Shown one piece after another: positions 44,379 through 52,490 of a DNA stretch of 64,000 bases. The notes below the pieces were generated by a model. That model saw only the letters and a list, made by a program, of their open reading frames with translations, did not search any database and was not told where the DNA came from. Source of the stretch: CAUPWF01 sp964369775. Lineage in GTDB: Bacteria; Bacillota; Clostridia; Lachnospirales; Lachnospiraceae. Each line of letters starts with the position of its first letter. The stretch's first letter is position 1. The stretch is from assembly GCA_964369775.1 (NCBI GenBank), contig CAYJHQ010000009.1, positions 1 to 64,000 of the forward strand, read 5' to 3'. A program made the translations under genes and the position numbers.

Positions 44379-45485
44379 ATGAATAGTAATAATTTTGAGC
44401 AAGTGAAATTCTTTTCAGAAATGGCAGAAAGACAATTGGTGTCAAAGGAATTTTTTACTAAGATTTTATTAGATTCTATAGAAGAGAACTATGGAATTAC
44501 AGGGATTCGAATTTTTTTCTACACACCATATGGAAAATTTCTGACCGTTAGAGAGCCAGATGGGCTTTTGTATACATACGAAGAGAATGATATAAGAAAA
44601 AGGATTGAGAGCAATTGTATCAGAAGGAAAATTTACGAAGAAGGTGTACGAGACAAATTGACATACTTCGATGTAGAGCCAAGGATATACCTTTCGTCAG
44701 AGGTTATCGAATCAAACATATATGAAGAGTCGGACTATGTGAAAATGCTACAAGAAGTGTTTGGCGGATATTATAGTGCAACTTTGGTTTTTGGAATCAA
44801 TGCTTATATAGAGGTTCTATTTTGTAAGACGAAGGAAGAGGGAGATTTTACGCAAGGTGAATTAGGAATTCTAAAAGAATTATTTGTGTTCTTGGGAAAT
44901 GGATATAAAACCTATAAGAAGCATGAACAAAGCAAAATTGTTTCAGTGATACAAAATCAAGTGATTGCTTTAGGTGAGAAAGCGTATTTAGTAGTGGATG
45001 ATTTTCTGCATATTTTGAGTTATAACGATAAAGCGGTTCAATATTTGCAAGATGTGCTAGGGCACTCGATAGAAGAACAGTTAGAGTATGAAAACACTAA
45101 TTATTGGTTAAACCTTATATTAGGAAATGACGAAGGTGAAGTAGAACATGAAAAGGTTCGCTTTAGAAATGTAAAAGACTATGTATTTCGAATTCAAACC
45201 CATGATCAGTTTTACTCGAATAATATAATTGATAGATATCATTGGATTACCATCACGAGAGAAAAGAAAACAAAACGGGTGGAACAGTCTAAAGTCAATG
45301 CTAAACTAACAAAGACAGAGCAAAAAGTGGGACGACTCCTATATGAGGGGTTAACCTATAAAGAAATAGCAGATGAGCTAGTAGTGAGCTACCACACGGT
45401 GAAAAAGCATGTTCAGAATATTTATTCGAAGTGCCAAGTGAGTCGACGGCATGAATTGTACAATTTTTTTGACAAAAAAAGGTGA
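44379..45485 (+). CDS. LuxR-type transcriptional regulator 2
   Basis: The 368-residue protein is a paralogue of LuxR1, with the same order: KFFSEMAERQ at the start, a central putative sensor domain (GINAYIEVLFCKTKEEGDFT matches the LuxR1 segment GMNAYIQVTFFKTLEEGDFT), and a C-terminal LuxR helix-turn-helix (TKTEQKVGRLLYEGLTYKEIA, then SYHTVKKHVQNIY). No receiver Asp pocket is visible, so control is likely by ligand. With two regulators and two promoter sub-classes, each may serve one module. GTAGG-type weak ribosome site precedes the ATG. Confidence 0.82.
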   Translation: MNSNNFEQVKFFSEMAERQLVSKEFFTKILLDSIEENYGITGIRIFFYTPYGKFLTVREPDGLLYTYEENDIRKRIESNCIRRKIYEEGVRDKLTYFDVEPRIYLSSEVIESNIYEESDYVKMLQEVFGGYYSATLVFGINAYIEVLFCKTKEEGDFTQGELGILKELFVFLGNGYKTYKKHEQSKIVSVIQNQVIALGEKAYLVVDDFLHILSYNDKAVQYLQDVLGHSIEEQLEYENTNYWLNLILGNDEGEVEHEKVRFRNVKDYVFRIQTHDQFYSNNIIDRYHWITITREKKTKRVEQSKVNAKLTKTEQKVGRLLYEGLTYKEIADELVVSYHTVKKHVQNIYSKCQVSRRHELYNFFDKKR

Positions 45486-45487
45486 AT

Positions 45488-45533
45488 ATAAAAGAAGAAT
45501 AGGCGTCGTGTTTGACACCTATTCTTCTTTTAT
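45488..45533. terminator. Bidirectional terminator between luxR2 and tauE-like gene 2
   Basis: A 16-bp perfect stem (ATAAAAGAAGAATAGG with CCTATTCTTCTTTTAT) has a 14-nt loop and A/T-rich flanks. Confidence 0.8.
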
Positions 45534-46321
45534 AAAAATGCGCCTAGATTAGAATAAATAGAGTTAACACCAATGATAAGGAGCATGATGTAAACTGCGC
45601 GTAAGAAGGTTATCTTATTAACTTTATTTAACATCTTCATTCCGATGAAAAGACCAACAAATGCGAATGGTAATCCAAGTGCAAGAGCGCTCCACATCTC
45701 ATCTGTATAGTATCCAGCAGTGTAATGTTTTATGCTATTCATGAGATTTAAGACAACCCAAACCCATGTCATGGTATTTCGAAATTTCACTTTGTCCTTA
45801 ACTGCTTGCAATGTATATATAGTGATGAATGGACCACCACTTGTGAAGGCACCGTGCACAATTCCACCAAATGCTAATGCAATGTAACCCCAAATTTTAC
45901 TTTTAGTAGTTACAGGAGGATTCTCTTCAAATTCTTTTTTGAGTACAAGTGGTGCAATAATCGTTTTGTAAATGTTCATTGTAGCAATCAAAGTAACAAT
46001 AATTCCGATTGCCAGCTTAGCAACAGCAGGGTCTACTTGCTGTAACAAAAATTGCCCAATCAATAATCCGGGTGTACAAACAATAACTATTTTAAAGAGA
46101 TCCTTCCAAGAAACATTCTTGATTTCTTTGATACCGAGGAAAATTAAAGTTGGTGTACATAAAAGAGTTGCGTAGGCGGTTCCACTTGCTGGGCCTAAAA
46201 CAGAGGTATGGAACGGTGCTGCTAGTACAGTAGAACCGAATCCAGTAAGTCCTTGAACAAAGAAAGCAAAAAGTTGATATAATGCTAACCATACATAATT
46301 AATATTAAAAATAAAATCCAT
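45530..46321 (-). CDS. TauE/SafE-family membrane permease, module 2
   Basis: The 263-residue protein is the same length as the module 1 copy and aligns without gaps by eye (QGLTGFGSTVLAAPF, GGIVHGAFTSGGPF). It has about seven or eight membrane helices. It is the last gene of the activase-GRE-permease operon on the minus strand, 86 bp after the GRE stop. The expected role is export of a sulfonated product or sulfite. The direction of transport is not deducible from sequence. Confidence 0.82.
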   Translation of the reverse strand: MDFIFNINYVWLALYQLFAFFVQGLTGFGSTVLAAPFHTSVLGPASGTAYATLLCTPTLIFLGIKEIKNVSWKDLFKIVIVCTPGLLIGQFLLQQVDPAVAKLAIGIIVTLIATMNIYKTIIAPLVLKKEFEENPPVTTKSKIWGYIALAFGGIVHGAFTSGGPFITIYTLQAVKDKVKFRNTMTWVWVVLNLMNSIKHYTAGYYTDEMWSALALGLPFAFVGLFIGMKMLNKVNKITFLRAVYIMLLIIGVNSIYSNLGAFL

Positions 46322-46407
46322 TGTTAAATCTCCCTTTTTACGTAATTATAATAAGTGTTGTGATAGGTGTGAGCTAAGGACACGCTATCACAACGAGTAG
46401 TACAATC

Positions 46408-48903
46408 TTAGAAGTGCAGTTCAGTTCTTTGAATGAGGTCTTTTTGTAGTGGCTTTCCAAGCTCAACAAAGTAAGCGCTATATCCAGCAACACGTACTAG
46501 CATATCTTTGTACTGTTCAGGATTTTTCTGAGCAGCCTTTAGTGTAGCAGAGGACATAATGTTGAATTGTACATGCATTGCTTTCTTTGCTAGATACTCT
46601 TCGATGTAACTGATTAGGTTGTCGCGACCTTCTATACCTGAAACAGCGTCTTGAGGGAATTTAAGGTTTAATAATGTTCCGTTAGTTGCTAAACTGTGAT
46701 CTACTTTTGCAACAGAGTTTGCAATTGCAGTTGGGCCCATAATGTCATGGGCGCCACGATCAGTATGAACAGGTCCCATATTGTCTGAAATTGGCTCCCC
46801 TTTCTTGCGTCCGTCAACAGAAGCATTCGTGTTCATTCCCATACCAACATTTGCGTTTACTGTATATACACCTGGATTGAAAGTTCCACCACGAGCAATT
46901 TTTCTATTTCTTAAGTTCTTGCAATAACACTCAAACATGAACTTAAATAACTCGTCGGCGTAATCATCATCGTTTCCATAATGATGAACCTTGCTACTGT
47001 TAACCAAGGCATAAAGTGGTTCAGCCCCTTCCCAGTTGTTTTTAACAGCGTCTAGAAGTTCTTTTCCGGTTACAGTTTTTTCATCGAATACTAATTGTTT
47101 AATCGTGCACAGAGAATCGGCACAAGTGGCAATACCACTAGCCTGAGGTCCGATACCGTTGTATTTTGCACCGCCTTCTGCAAGGTCTTGCCCAGAACTT
47201 AAACAATCATCATAGAATGAAGAAACAAAAGGAACAGGCTTTCGTGTTTTGTGAGCATTGTCGATGATGTGTAGCGAAGAACACATCTGATCTAACCAAT
47301 AGTCAAATTGTGCATCCACACTTGCTAATACTTCATCAAATGATTGATAAGTCTCTAGGCTACCTGTATCGATACCGATTTGCTTACCTGCATCAGGACC
47401 ATCGAGGATTCGACCGCCGTTTACAACCATCTCCATCATTTTAGGAGTATTTACATATGCAGCATCATGCCATCCATATTCTTTTCCTGGAATACTAGGT
47501 TCAACACAACCAACAACGGCGTAATCTCTAGCTTCTTCTAAAGTTGTACCTTTTCTAAGTAAAGCCTGAATAGCAGGTTCATCATTAAAAATCTTAGGAT
47601 GTCCGTAACCAGCACGAATACATTCTACCGTTTTCACTTTTAACTCATGCGGTGTATTTTCGTGCATTCTTACACATAACCAAGGGTTCATCATACGTGT
47701 ATGTACAGAAGCTTCTAGCATCATCATAGTAATATCATTTGTTGCATCGTTTCCTTCAGTATCCATTCCACCAATAGTCAAACTTTCACCACCAGCACAA
47801 CGTCCGTTTCTAACGATTACAGTACTTTTATCTTTTAGTTTTACAGGGTTGTTTAACTTGACATATGTAACCTCGATTAATTCAAGAGCAAAGTCTTTTG
47901 TAAGTGTTCCAGCTTCCATATCCGCTTGGTAATATGGGTGTAGCCATTGATCCATACGACCATAAGAAATAGAATGACCATTACTTTCTACTTGGATTAA
48001 ATGAGTGACAATATTAAAGAGCTGAAGTGCTTGCCAATATGTCTTTGCAGGTCCACCAGCAATCTGTGTAAAGTTCTCAACCATAGCTAATAATTCTTGC
48101 TTTCTTGTTAAATTAGTTTCAGCTTCAGCCTTCTCTTGTAATAGAGGAACATATCGTGCAATATGCTTTTTGCAAGCATTTTGCATGATTAACATAGCTT
48201 GTAGTTCTTCTCTTTTTTCTGGGAAGTTAATATCTTTTTTGCTTAAGTTTTTAATAGCATCCTCGATTTGAGCGATGATTCCATCGATACCAATCTTCAT
48301 TAGTTTTGCATAATCAATATGTAGGTGACCTACTCCAGCGTAGTGGTAGTAGTTAGTTTGGAATATTTTCTCTCCCTTTTGAGCACCTTTTAATTGGTCG
48401 TAATCCAATCGAGTGTTTACTAGGTCATCGATTGATTTTCCTCTCCAATACTCAAGCAATTCTAGGACTTCAGCACGATCTTCTTTGCTTCTGAAGTAAA
48501 ATTGGTCAAACTCTCTTTCTTCAAATGGGAAGTTATTGATTTCGTCAATAATCCATTCTACAGAAAACTCAGGGAAGAATGGTGTTGATTTTCCAGGTGC
48601 ACATAGTTCACCAAGAATCAAGTCATCTTCATAAACGTTTAGATCACAGTTTAATAGCACATTTTCAAATGCATATGCACATTGTAATTTGCGGCATTTG
48701 TCTTCGTTTGCTTTGTAGGCTTCAGTAACATAACGCAATCTTTGAACGTCTAGTTCATAAGGTCTGTCTAAGAATGTTTGTCTCAGACGATTTACACGTG
48801 GATATGGAGACCAGTCCTCGTGATTCACTTGATAACCAAGCCCGTAAACATGGTCAAATGGTTCTACACCGAGTGCAGTTGTGTGGTTTTCTTTGATACT
48901 CAT
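46408..48903 (-). CDS. Glycyl radical enzyme, module 2: probable sulfonated-diol dehydratase or C-S lyase
   Basis: The 831-residue enzyme parallels the module 1 GRE along its whole length. It has Cys466/Glu468 in VVGCVEPSIPG, Asp480 in GWHDAA, His187 in YHYAGVGH, His310-Ser311 in NGHSIS, and glycyl Gly807 in RVAGYSAYF. All of the dehydratase-type residues listed for the module 1 copy are kept. Differences that could alter specificity include V for A before GH and GTFNPGVYT for GKFSPGVYS near residue 675. ATG 48903 is chosen because AGGAGG lies 10 bp upstream. It lies 16 bp after its activase gene. Confidence 0.85.
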   Translation of the reverse strand: MSIKENHTTALGVEPFDHVYGLGYQVNHEDWSPYPRVNRLRQTFLDRPYELDVQRLRYVTEAYKANEDKCRKLQCAYAFENVLLNCDLNVYEDDLILGELCAPGKSTPFFPEFSVEWIIDEINNFPFEEREFDQFYFRSKEDRAEVLELLEYWRGKSIDDLVNTRLDYDQLKGAQKGEKIFQTNYYHYAGVGHLHIDYAKLMKIGIDGIIAQIEDAIKNLSKKDINFPEKREELQAMLIMQNACKKHIARYVPLLQEKAEAETNLTRKQELLAMVENFTQIAGGPAKTYWQALQLFNIVTHLIQVESNGHSISYGRMDQWLHPYYQADMEAGTLTKDFALELIEVTYVKLNNPVKLKDKSTVIVRNGRCAGGESLTIGGMDTEGNDATNDITMMMLEASVHTRMMNPWLCVRMHENTPHELKVKTVECIRAGYGHPKIFNDEPAIQALLRKGTTLEEARDYAVVGCVEPSIPGKEYGWHDAAYVNTPKMMEMVVNGGRILDGPDAGKQIGIDTGSLETYQSFDEVLASVDAQFDYWLDQMCSSLHIIDNAHKTRKPVPFVSSFYDDCLSSGQDLAEGGAKYNGIGPQASGIATCADSLCTIKQLVFDEKTVTGKELLDAVKNNWEGAEPLYALVNSSKVHHYGNDDDYADELFKFMFECYCKNLRNRKIARGGTFNPGVYTVNANVGMGMNTNASVDGRKKGEPISDNMGPVHTDRGAHDIMGPTAIANSVAKVDHSLATNGTLLNLKFPQDAVSGIEGRDNLISYIEEYLAKKAMHVQFNIMSSATLKAAQKNPEQYKDMLVRVAGYSAYFVELGKPLQKDLIQRTELHF

Positions 48904-48919
48904 AAAAATTATCCTCCTA

Positions 48920-49867
48920 TTATTGTTTTTCCTTGGTACCAATTAAGCAATGTATATTTTTTTTGTTGAAGTAATCAGCGATTATTCCAATTTGCTTTTG
49001 TAAACTTTTACGACTCAACTTGAATTTACCCATTGGGTAGTCAACTCCTAGAGCTTGATATTTTTCAAGACCTAAACGCATATAGCTGAGTAGTTGAAGT
49101 GTTCGGACCTTTCCCTCTAATTCATTTAATATGAAATCAGCAGTTTGTTCGATATTCTTCATGTCGGCATTGACATGTGGTATGACTGGAATTCTTAGTA
49201 TTAAATCCTTGTTGTATGTTGTTGATTTTTTTATATTCTCTAGAATCAGGTGATTACTAACACCTGTGTACTCTGTATGTATTTCAGGGTTCATATGCTT
49301 GATATCTGTTATAAATAAATCGGTAAAAGGAAGTACTTTTTCGATCTCGCTCCATTTCGTGTGAAAAGAACTTTCGAAGCAAGTGTGGATATCTTCTTCT
49401 TTACATTTCTTGAAAAGATCGGCAATAAAATCTGCATGAAGTGCAGCCTCACCACCAGATACAGTAACTCCACCGCCTGAACGCTTATAATAGCCGATAT
49501 CCTTGCGGATGATTTCCATACATTCGTCTACAGTCATGAGGTCGCCCCAACACTTAATCGCTTCGGAAGGACAGGCCTGATAGCAACGATGACAATTGGT
49601 ACACTTATCTTTATCAAAACTGACAAGCTTTCCCCTGTAGAAGATAAGTGCCTCATTAGGGCAATGCTTCATACATTCTCCGCACTTATTCTGGGATATA
49701 CATTTACTTTTATAGACTCCTAATTCTGGATTCAATCTAAAACTCTCTGGATTTCCGCACCACTTACAGCGCAGAGGACATCCCTTAAAAAAGAGCTCTG
49801 TTCGCAGCCCCGGTCCATCATGGATGGTAAAACGTTGAACAGAAAATATTACAGCTTTTCTTTCCAT
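48920..49867 (-). CDS. Glycyl radical enzyme activase, module 2 (radical SAM)
   Basis: The 315-residue protein has the radical SAM motif CPLRCKWC, two ferredoxin-type cluster motifs (CISQNKCGECMKHC and CTNCHRCYQAC), and GGGVTVSGGEAAL. It is a paralogue of the module 1 activase and is expected to abstract a hydrogen from Gly807 of the GRE encoded next. The first gene of the P4 transcript, it starts with ATG at 49867 after AAGGAG. A C-terminal LIGTKEKQ tail is nearly the same as in the module 1 copy (LVGTKEKK). Confidence 0.93.
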   Translation of the reverse strand: MERKAVIFSVQRFTIHDGPGLRTELFFKGCPLRCKWCGNPESFRLNPELGVYKSKCISQNKCGECMKHCPNEALIFYRGKLVSFDKDKCTNCHRCYQACPSEAIKCWGDLMTVDECMEIIRKDIGYYKRSGGGVTVSGGEAALHADFIADLFKKCKEEDIHTCFESSFHTKWSEIEKVLPFTDLFITDIKHMNPEIHTEYTGVSNHLILENIKKSTTYNKDLILRIPVIPHVNADMKNIEQTADFILNELEGKVRTLQLLSYMRLGLEKYQALGVDYPMGKFKLSRKSLQKQIGIIADYFNKKNIHCLIGTKEKQ

Positions 49868-49915
49868 TTATATCTCCTTGCTGACACTTTGTTAAAAAAT
49901 TAATTTTCTGTGGTC

Positions 49916-49983
49916 ATTATAGCAATAACCAGTGGCAAATAAACCACCCAGAATAGCTATATTTATATAGGGAATAATCCTTA
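49916..49983 (-). promoter_or_regulatory. Promoter P4 with 16-bp operator (class B)
   Basis: The operator (TAGGGAATAATCCTTA on the plus strand, 49968-49983) lies about 54 bp before a TATAAT -10 (minus strand, 49916-49921) with TTTATT 16 bp upstream of it. The stretch from operator to -10 and beyond closely matches P3. Confidence 0.62.
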
Positions 49984-50198
49984 TTTTGACATAAAATTAA
50001 CGAAAAAAATTATAGAATATAACTGAAAAAATGAGAGGGAGAACTGTTTTATTGGGAAGATGTGACGATGGAAAGTATGAGGCAGTACTTTTATACTGTA
50101 TGACTTCATAGGTTGCTTTGATTTGAGGATTTGAGGATCCTAGTGAAGGGCTAAAGTTTTACTAGCTCTGTGTTGCCTAAAAAAATATTCACTGAATA
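49984..50198. other. Intergenic spacer, nothing coding seen
   Basis: This AT-rich spacer between P4 and the ATP synthase promoter holds no reading frame I can support. The only pattern is GATTTGAG repeated twice in tandem (50120-50135). Confidence 0.5.
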
Positions 50199-50226
50199 TA
50201 GACAAATATAAATTTAGTGATATAAT
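50199..50226 (+). promoter_or_regulatory. Promoter of the ATP synthase operon
   Basis: TAGACA, a 16-bp spacer and TATAAT lie 37 bp upstream of the first gene start at 50263. Confidence 0.6.
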
Positions 50227-50262
50227 TAAAGTTGTAACATGAGATTTAGGAGAGGTAAAGAT

Positions 50263-50496
50263 ATGAACTATAAGAGTAGTGTATTTCGAACATTAGCATT
50301 AATTACACAATTAGGACTGTCTGTGCTTACCCCTATTTTTTTATGTGTATTTTTAGGTGATTACCTAGGAAAGAGATTTGATATTCCAATATTTATCCCA
50401 ATGCTGATACTAGGGATACTTGCAGGTGGAAGAAATGCAATTGTGCTTGCAAAGGAGACAAATAAAAAACTAGAAGGAAAAAGCGATGAAGAATAA
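50263..50496 (+). CDS. AtpZ/AtpI-like small membrane protein
   Basis: The 77-residue protein has two membrane helices (about 10-33 and 42-60) and resembles the small AtpZ-type protein at the head of many ATP synthase operons, proposed to help cation supply or c-ring assembly. ATG 50263 follows AGGAGAGG at the right spacing; the upstream in-frame ATG at 50239 would place the ribosome site inside the gene. It overlaps the next gene by 11 bp. Confidence 0.7.
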   Translation: MNYKSSVFRTLALITQLGLSVLTPIFLCVFLGDYLGKRFDIPIFIPMLILGILAGGRNAIVLAKETNKKLEGKSDEE

Positions 50497-50881
50497 GTTG
50501 TTTGGTGGGATGCAAGGAGAGCTACTTATGGGAATCATAGGGTATTCTATCCTTGTTCAAATCATAGTTTTAATAGTTTCAAATAATGTATTATTTGATT
50601 CGATTGGGTTATGGATTGGGAGCATCGTGGGCATGGGAATGGTTATTCACATGCGGTATTCGATTGAGGATAGCCTAGAGTTTGATGCAGAACACGCCCA
50701 AAAGAGCATTCGGAAATCATATGCGACTCGAATGACAGTGGTTGCGATTATACTTTTTGCAGTTGCGTATTTTGAATGGGGGAACATACTTACAATGCTT
50801 GCTGGAGTAATGGGTCTAAAAGTATCGGCGCATGTGCATCCATATTTGCACAAATGGAAAGAAAAAAAGGATAAGAGGTAA
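50486..50881 (+). CDS. atpI: ATP synthase subunit I (AtpI-like)
   Basis: The 131-residue membrane protein has about four hydrophobic segments with a charged cytoplasmic loop (RYSIEDSLEFDAEHAQKS). Subunit I proteins are poorly conserved assembly chaperones for the c ring. Identity rests mostly on its place between the AtpZ-like gene and atpB and on its topology. It overlaps the preceding gene by 11 bp. Confidence 0.7.
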   Translation: MKNKLFGGMQGELLMGIIGYSILVQIIVLIVSNNVLFDSIGLWIGSIVGMGMVIHMRYSIEDSLEFDAEHAQKSIRKSYATRMTVVAIILFAVAYFEWGNILTMLAGVMGLKVSAHVHPYLHKWKEKKDKR

Positions 50882-50906
50882 AAATTTAGAAGAAGGAGGA
50901 AAGCAT

Positions 50907-51629
50907 ATGAACAATGGAGTTGGTATCTTGGCTACTGCTGATAGTGAAGTTGACTTTATGGTCCATGGACTTTTAAAGCTCAATCTTTTTGGGCAAGACA
51001 TATGGCTCACGACAACTCACGTCAGTTTGTTGATCGTAATGTTGCTTTTAATTGGATTTGCATTAGTTGTAAAATCGAAATTAAAAGATGACGAAGGTAA
51101 GCCTGGTGTTCTGCAAAACATTGCAGAGTATATGGTGGAAGCGTTAGATAGTATGGTTGTTAGTAGTATGGGGAAAAATGCAAAGCCATTTAGAAACTAT
51201 ATTTTAACACTGTTCTTGTTTATTTTAATATCAAATCTATCGGGTCTACTAGGTTTGCGACCGCCAACAGCTGATTATGGTGTGACATTTGGGCTGGGAG
51301 TTATTACATTTTTCATTATCCAGTATAACAATGTCAAACATAATAAGTTTGGAGCCGTTAAAGAATTGTTTCAGCCTATACCGGTATTTGCACCAATCAA
51401 TTTAATTGGTGAATTGGCAGTTCCGTTATCGTTGTCGCTACGTTTATTCGGTAACATTTTATCTGGAACAGTTATGATGACACTGATTTATAGCTTGTTG
51501 TCAAATGTAGCCTGGGGTTGGCCAGGAATTTTACACGTATATTTCGATATTTTTTCGGGATGCATCCAAGCATACGTATTCTGTATGTTAACAATGGTAT
51601 TTACAAATAACAAAATTGAAGCAAATTAA
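50907..51629 (+). CDS. atpB: F-type ATP synthase subunit a
   Basis: The 240-residue membrane protein forms the ion half-channels next to the c ring. The essential Arg lies in SLSLRLFGNILSGTVMM (about 178), the family signature. About five or six helices are visible. ATG 50907 is chosen since AAGGAGG lies just before it; a longer frame from 50832 would overlap atpI and lacks a ribosome site. Confidence 0.95.
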   Translation: MNNGVGILATADSEVDFMVHGLLKLNLFGQDIWLTTTHVSLLIVMLLLIGFALVVKSKLKDDEGKPGVLQNIAEYMVEALDSMVVSSMGKNAKPFRNYILTLFLFILISNLSGLLGLRPPTADYGVTFGLGVITFFIIQYNNVKHNKFGAVKELFQPIPVFAPINLIGELAVPLSLSLRLFGNILSGTVMMTLIYSLLSNVAWGWPGILHVYFDIFSGCIQAYVFCMLTMVFTNNKIEAN

Positions 51630-51659
51630 AAAATGAAAAGAAATTAGGAGGAATTTATC

Positions 51660-51926
51660 ATGGAAGGAATTACAAACGAAGGTTTAGTATTAGCAATGTC
51701 AGCAGTTGGAGCAGGATTGGCGATGATTTCAGGAATTGGAGCTGGTATCGGACAAGGACATGCAGCAGGACATGCAGCAGCAGCAGTTGGAAGAAATCCA
51801 GGAGCTAGATCAGAGATTTCATCTACAATGCTTTTAGGACAAGCGGTAGCAGAGACAACAGGTCTTTACGGTCTTGCGGTAGCGATTATCCTATTGTTCG
51901 CAAACCCACTAATCGGAATGTTATAA
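51660..51926 (+). CDS. atpE: ATP synthase subunit c, Na+-type
   Basis: The 88-residue protein is a hairpin of two membrane helices joined by the polar loop GRNPGAR. The ion-binding Glu65 lies in GQAVAETTGLY. Gln32, Val63, Glu65, Thr66, Thr67 and Tyr70 occupy the same numbers as the Na+ ligands and neighbours of the Ilyobacter tartaricus c ring (Q32, V63, E65, S66, T67, Y70). Coupling to Na+ is therefore likely. It lies 30 bp after atpB behind AGGAGG. Confidence 0.95.
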   Translation: MEGITNEGLVLAMSAVGAGLAMISGIGAGIGQGHAAGHAAAAVGRNPGARSEISSTMLLGQAVAETTGLYGLAVAIILLFANPLIGML

Positions 51927-51974
51927 GAGATTTAAAGACTTGAAATACCAAGAAAATGGAAAGGAGGCTGAGCT

Positions 51975-52490
51975 TTGGAACGTTTATTTAACTTAGATGG
52001 TCAGTTTCTATTTGATGCAGCTGTATTAGGAGCGTCAATATTGGTGCTATTTGTTTTTCTTTCTTACTTCTTATTCGAACCAGTGAGAAACTTGTTAGAA
52101 AAGAGAAGAGAGCGAGTTGTAGCAGAACAAGAAGAGGCGAAACAAAAGAAAATCGAAGCAGCAGTATTCAAAGAAGAGTACGAGGCAAAACTTAGAAACA
52201 TAGACAAAGAAGTTGAAGTGATTTTAGGTGATGCTAGAAAGAAAGCGCAGAAAAATGAGGCTAAAATCATAGCAGAAGCGAAAGAAGAGGCAGCACGAAT
52301 CATAGATCGAGCACGTGGAGAGATAGAATTAGAGAAGAAACGTGCAGTTGATGAAGTGAAGCAAGACCTAATTGCGATATCATCATTGATGGCTAGTAAG
52401 GTGGTTTCGGCAACGATTGACATGAAAGTGCAAGATGGTTTGATTGAAGAGACTTTGAAGGAAATGGGTGAAAGCACATGGCAAAGTTAG
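51975..52490 (+). CDS. atpF: ATP synthase subunit b
   Basis: The 171-residue protein has one N-terminal membrane helix (about 12-33) and a long charged coiled coil that forms the peripheral stalk. The start is TTG at 51975, preceded by AAGGAGG with 7-bp spacing; no ATG fits. The 3' end overlaps atpH by 13 bp, so the two are translationally coupled. Confidence 0.93.
   Translation: MERLFNLDGQFLFDAAVLGASILVLFVFLSYFLFEPVRNLLEKRRERVVAEQEEAKQKKIEAAVFKEEYEAKLRNIDKEVEVILGDARKKAQKNEAKIIAEAKEEAARIIDRARGEIELEKKRAVDEVKQDLIAISSLMASKVVSATIDMKVQDGLIEETLKEMGESTWQS

Noticed and set aside
35541..48903. GREs as trans-4-hydroxyproline dehydratase (HypD), given the nearby proline reductase genes
   Set aside because: No pyrroline-5-carboxylate reductase gene is beside them, and both sit with TauE-like, iron dehydrogenase and acyl-CoA ligase genes that have no role in hydroxyproline use.
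35541..48903. GREs as plain propanediol or choline enzymes
   Set aside because: No microcompartment shell genes or cobalamin-type accessory genes are present, and the TauE/SafE permeases point to a sulfur anion. Not fully excluded.
50120..50135. Tandem GATTTGAG repeat upstream of the ATP synthase operon
   Set aside because: Two short copies only, with no dyad or link to the promoter; likely chance in AT-rich DNA.
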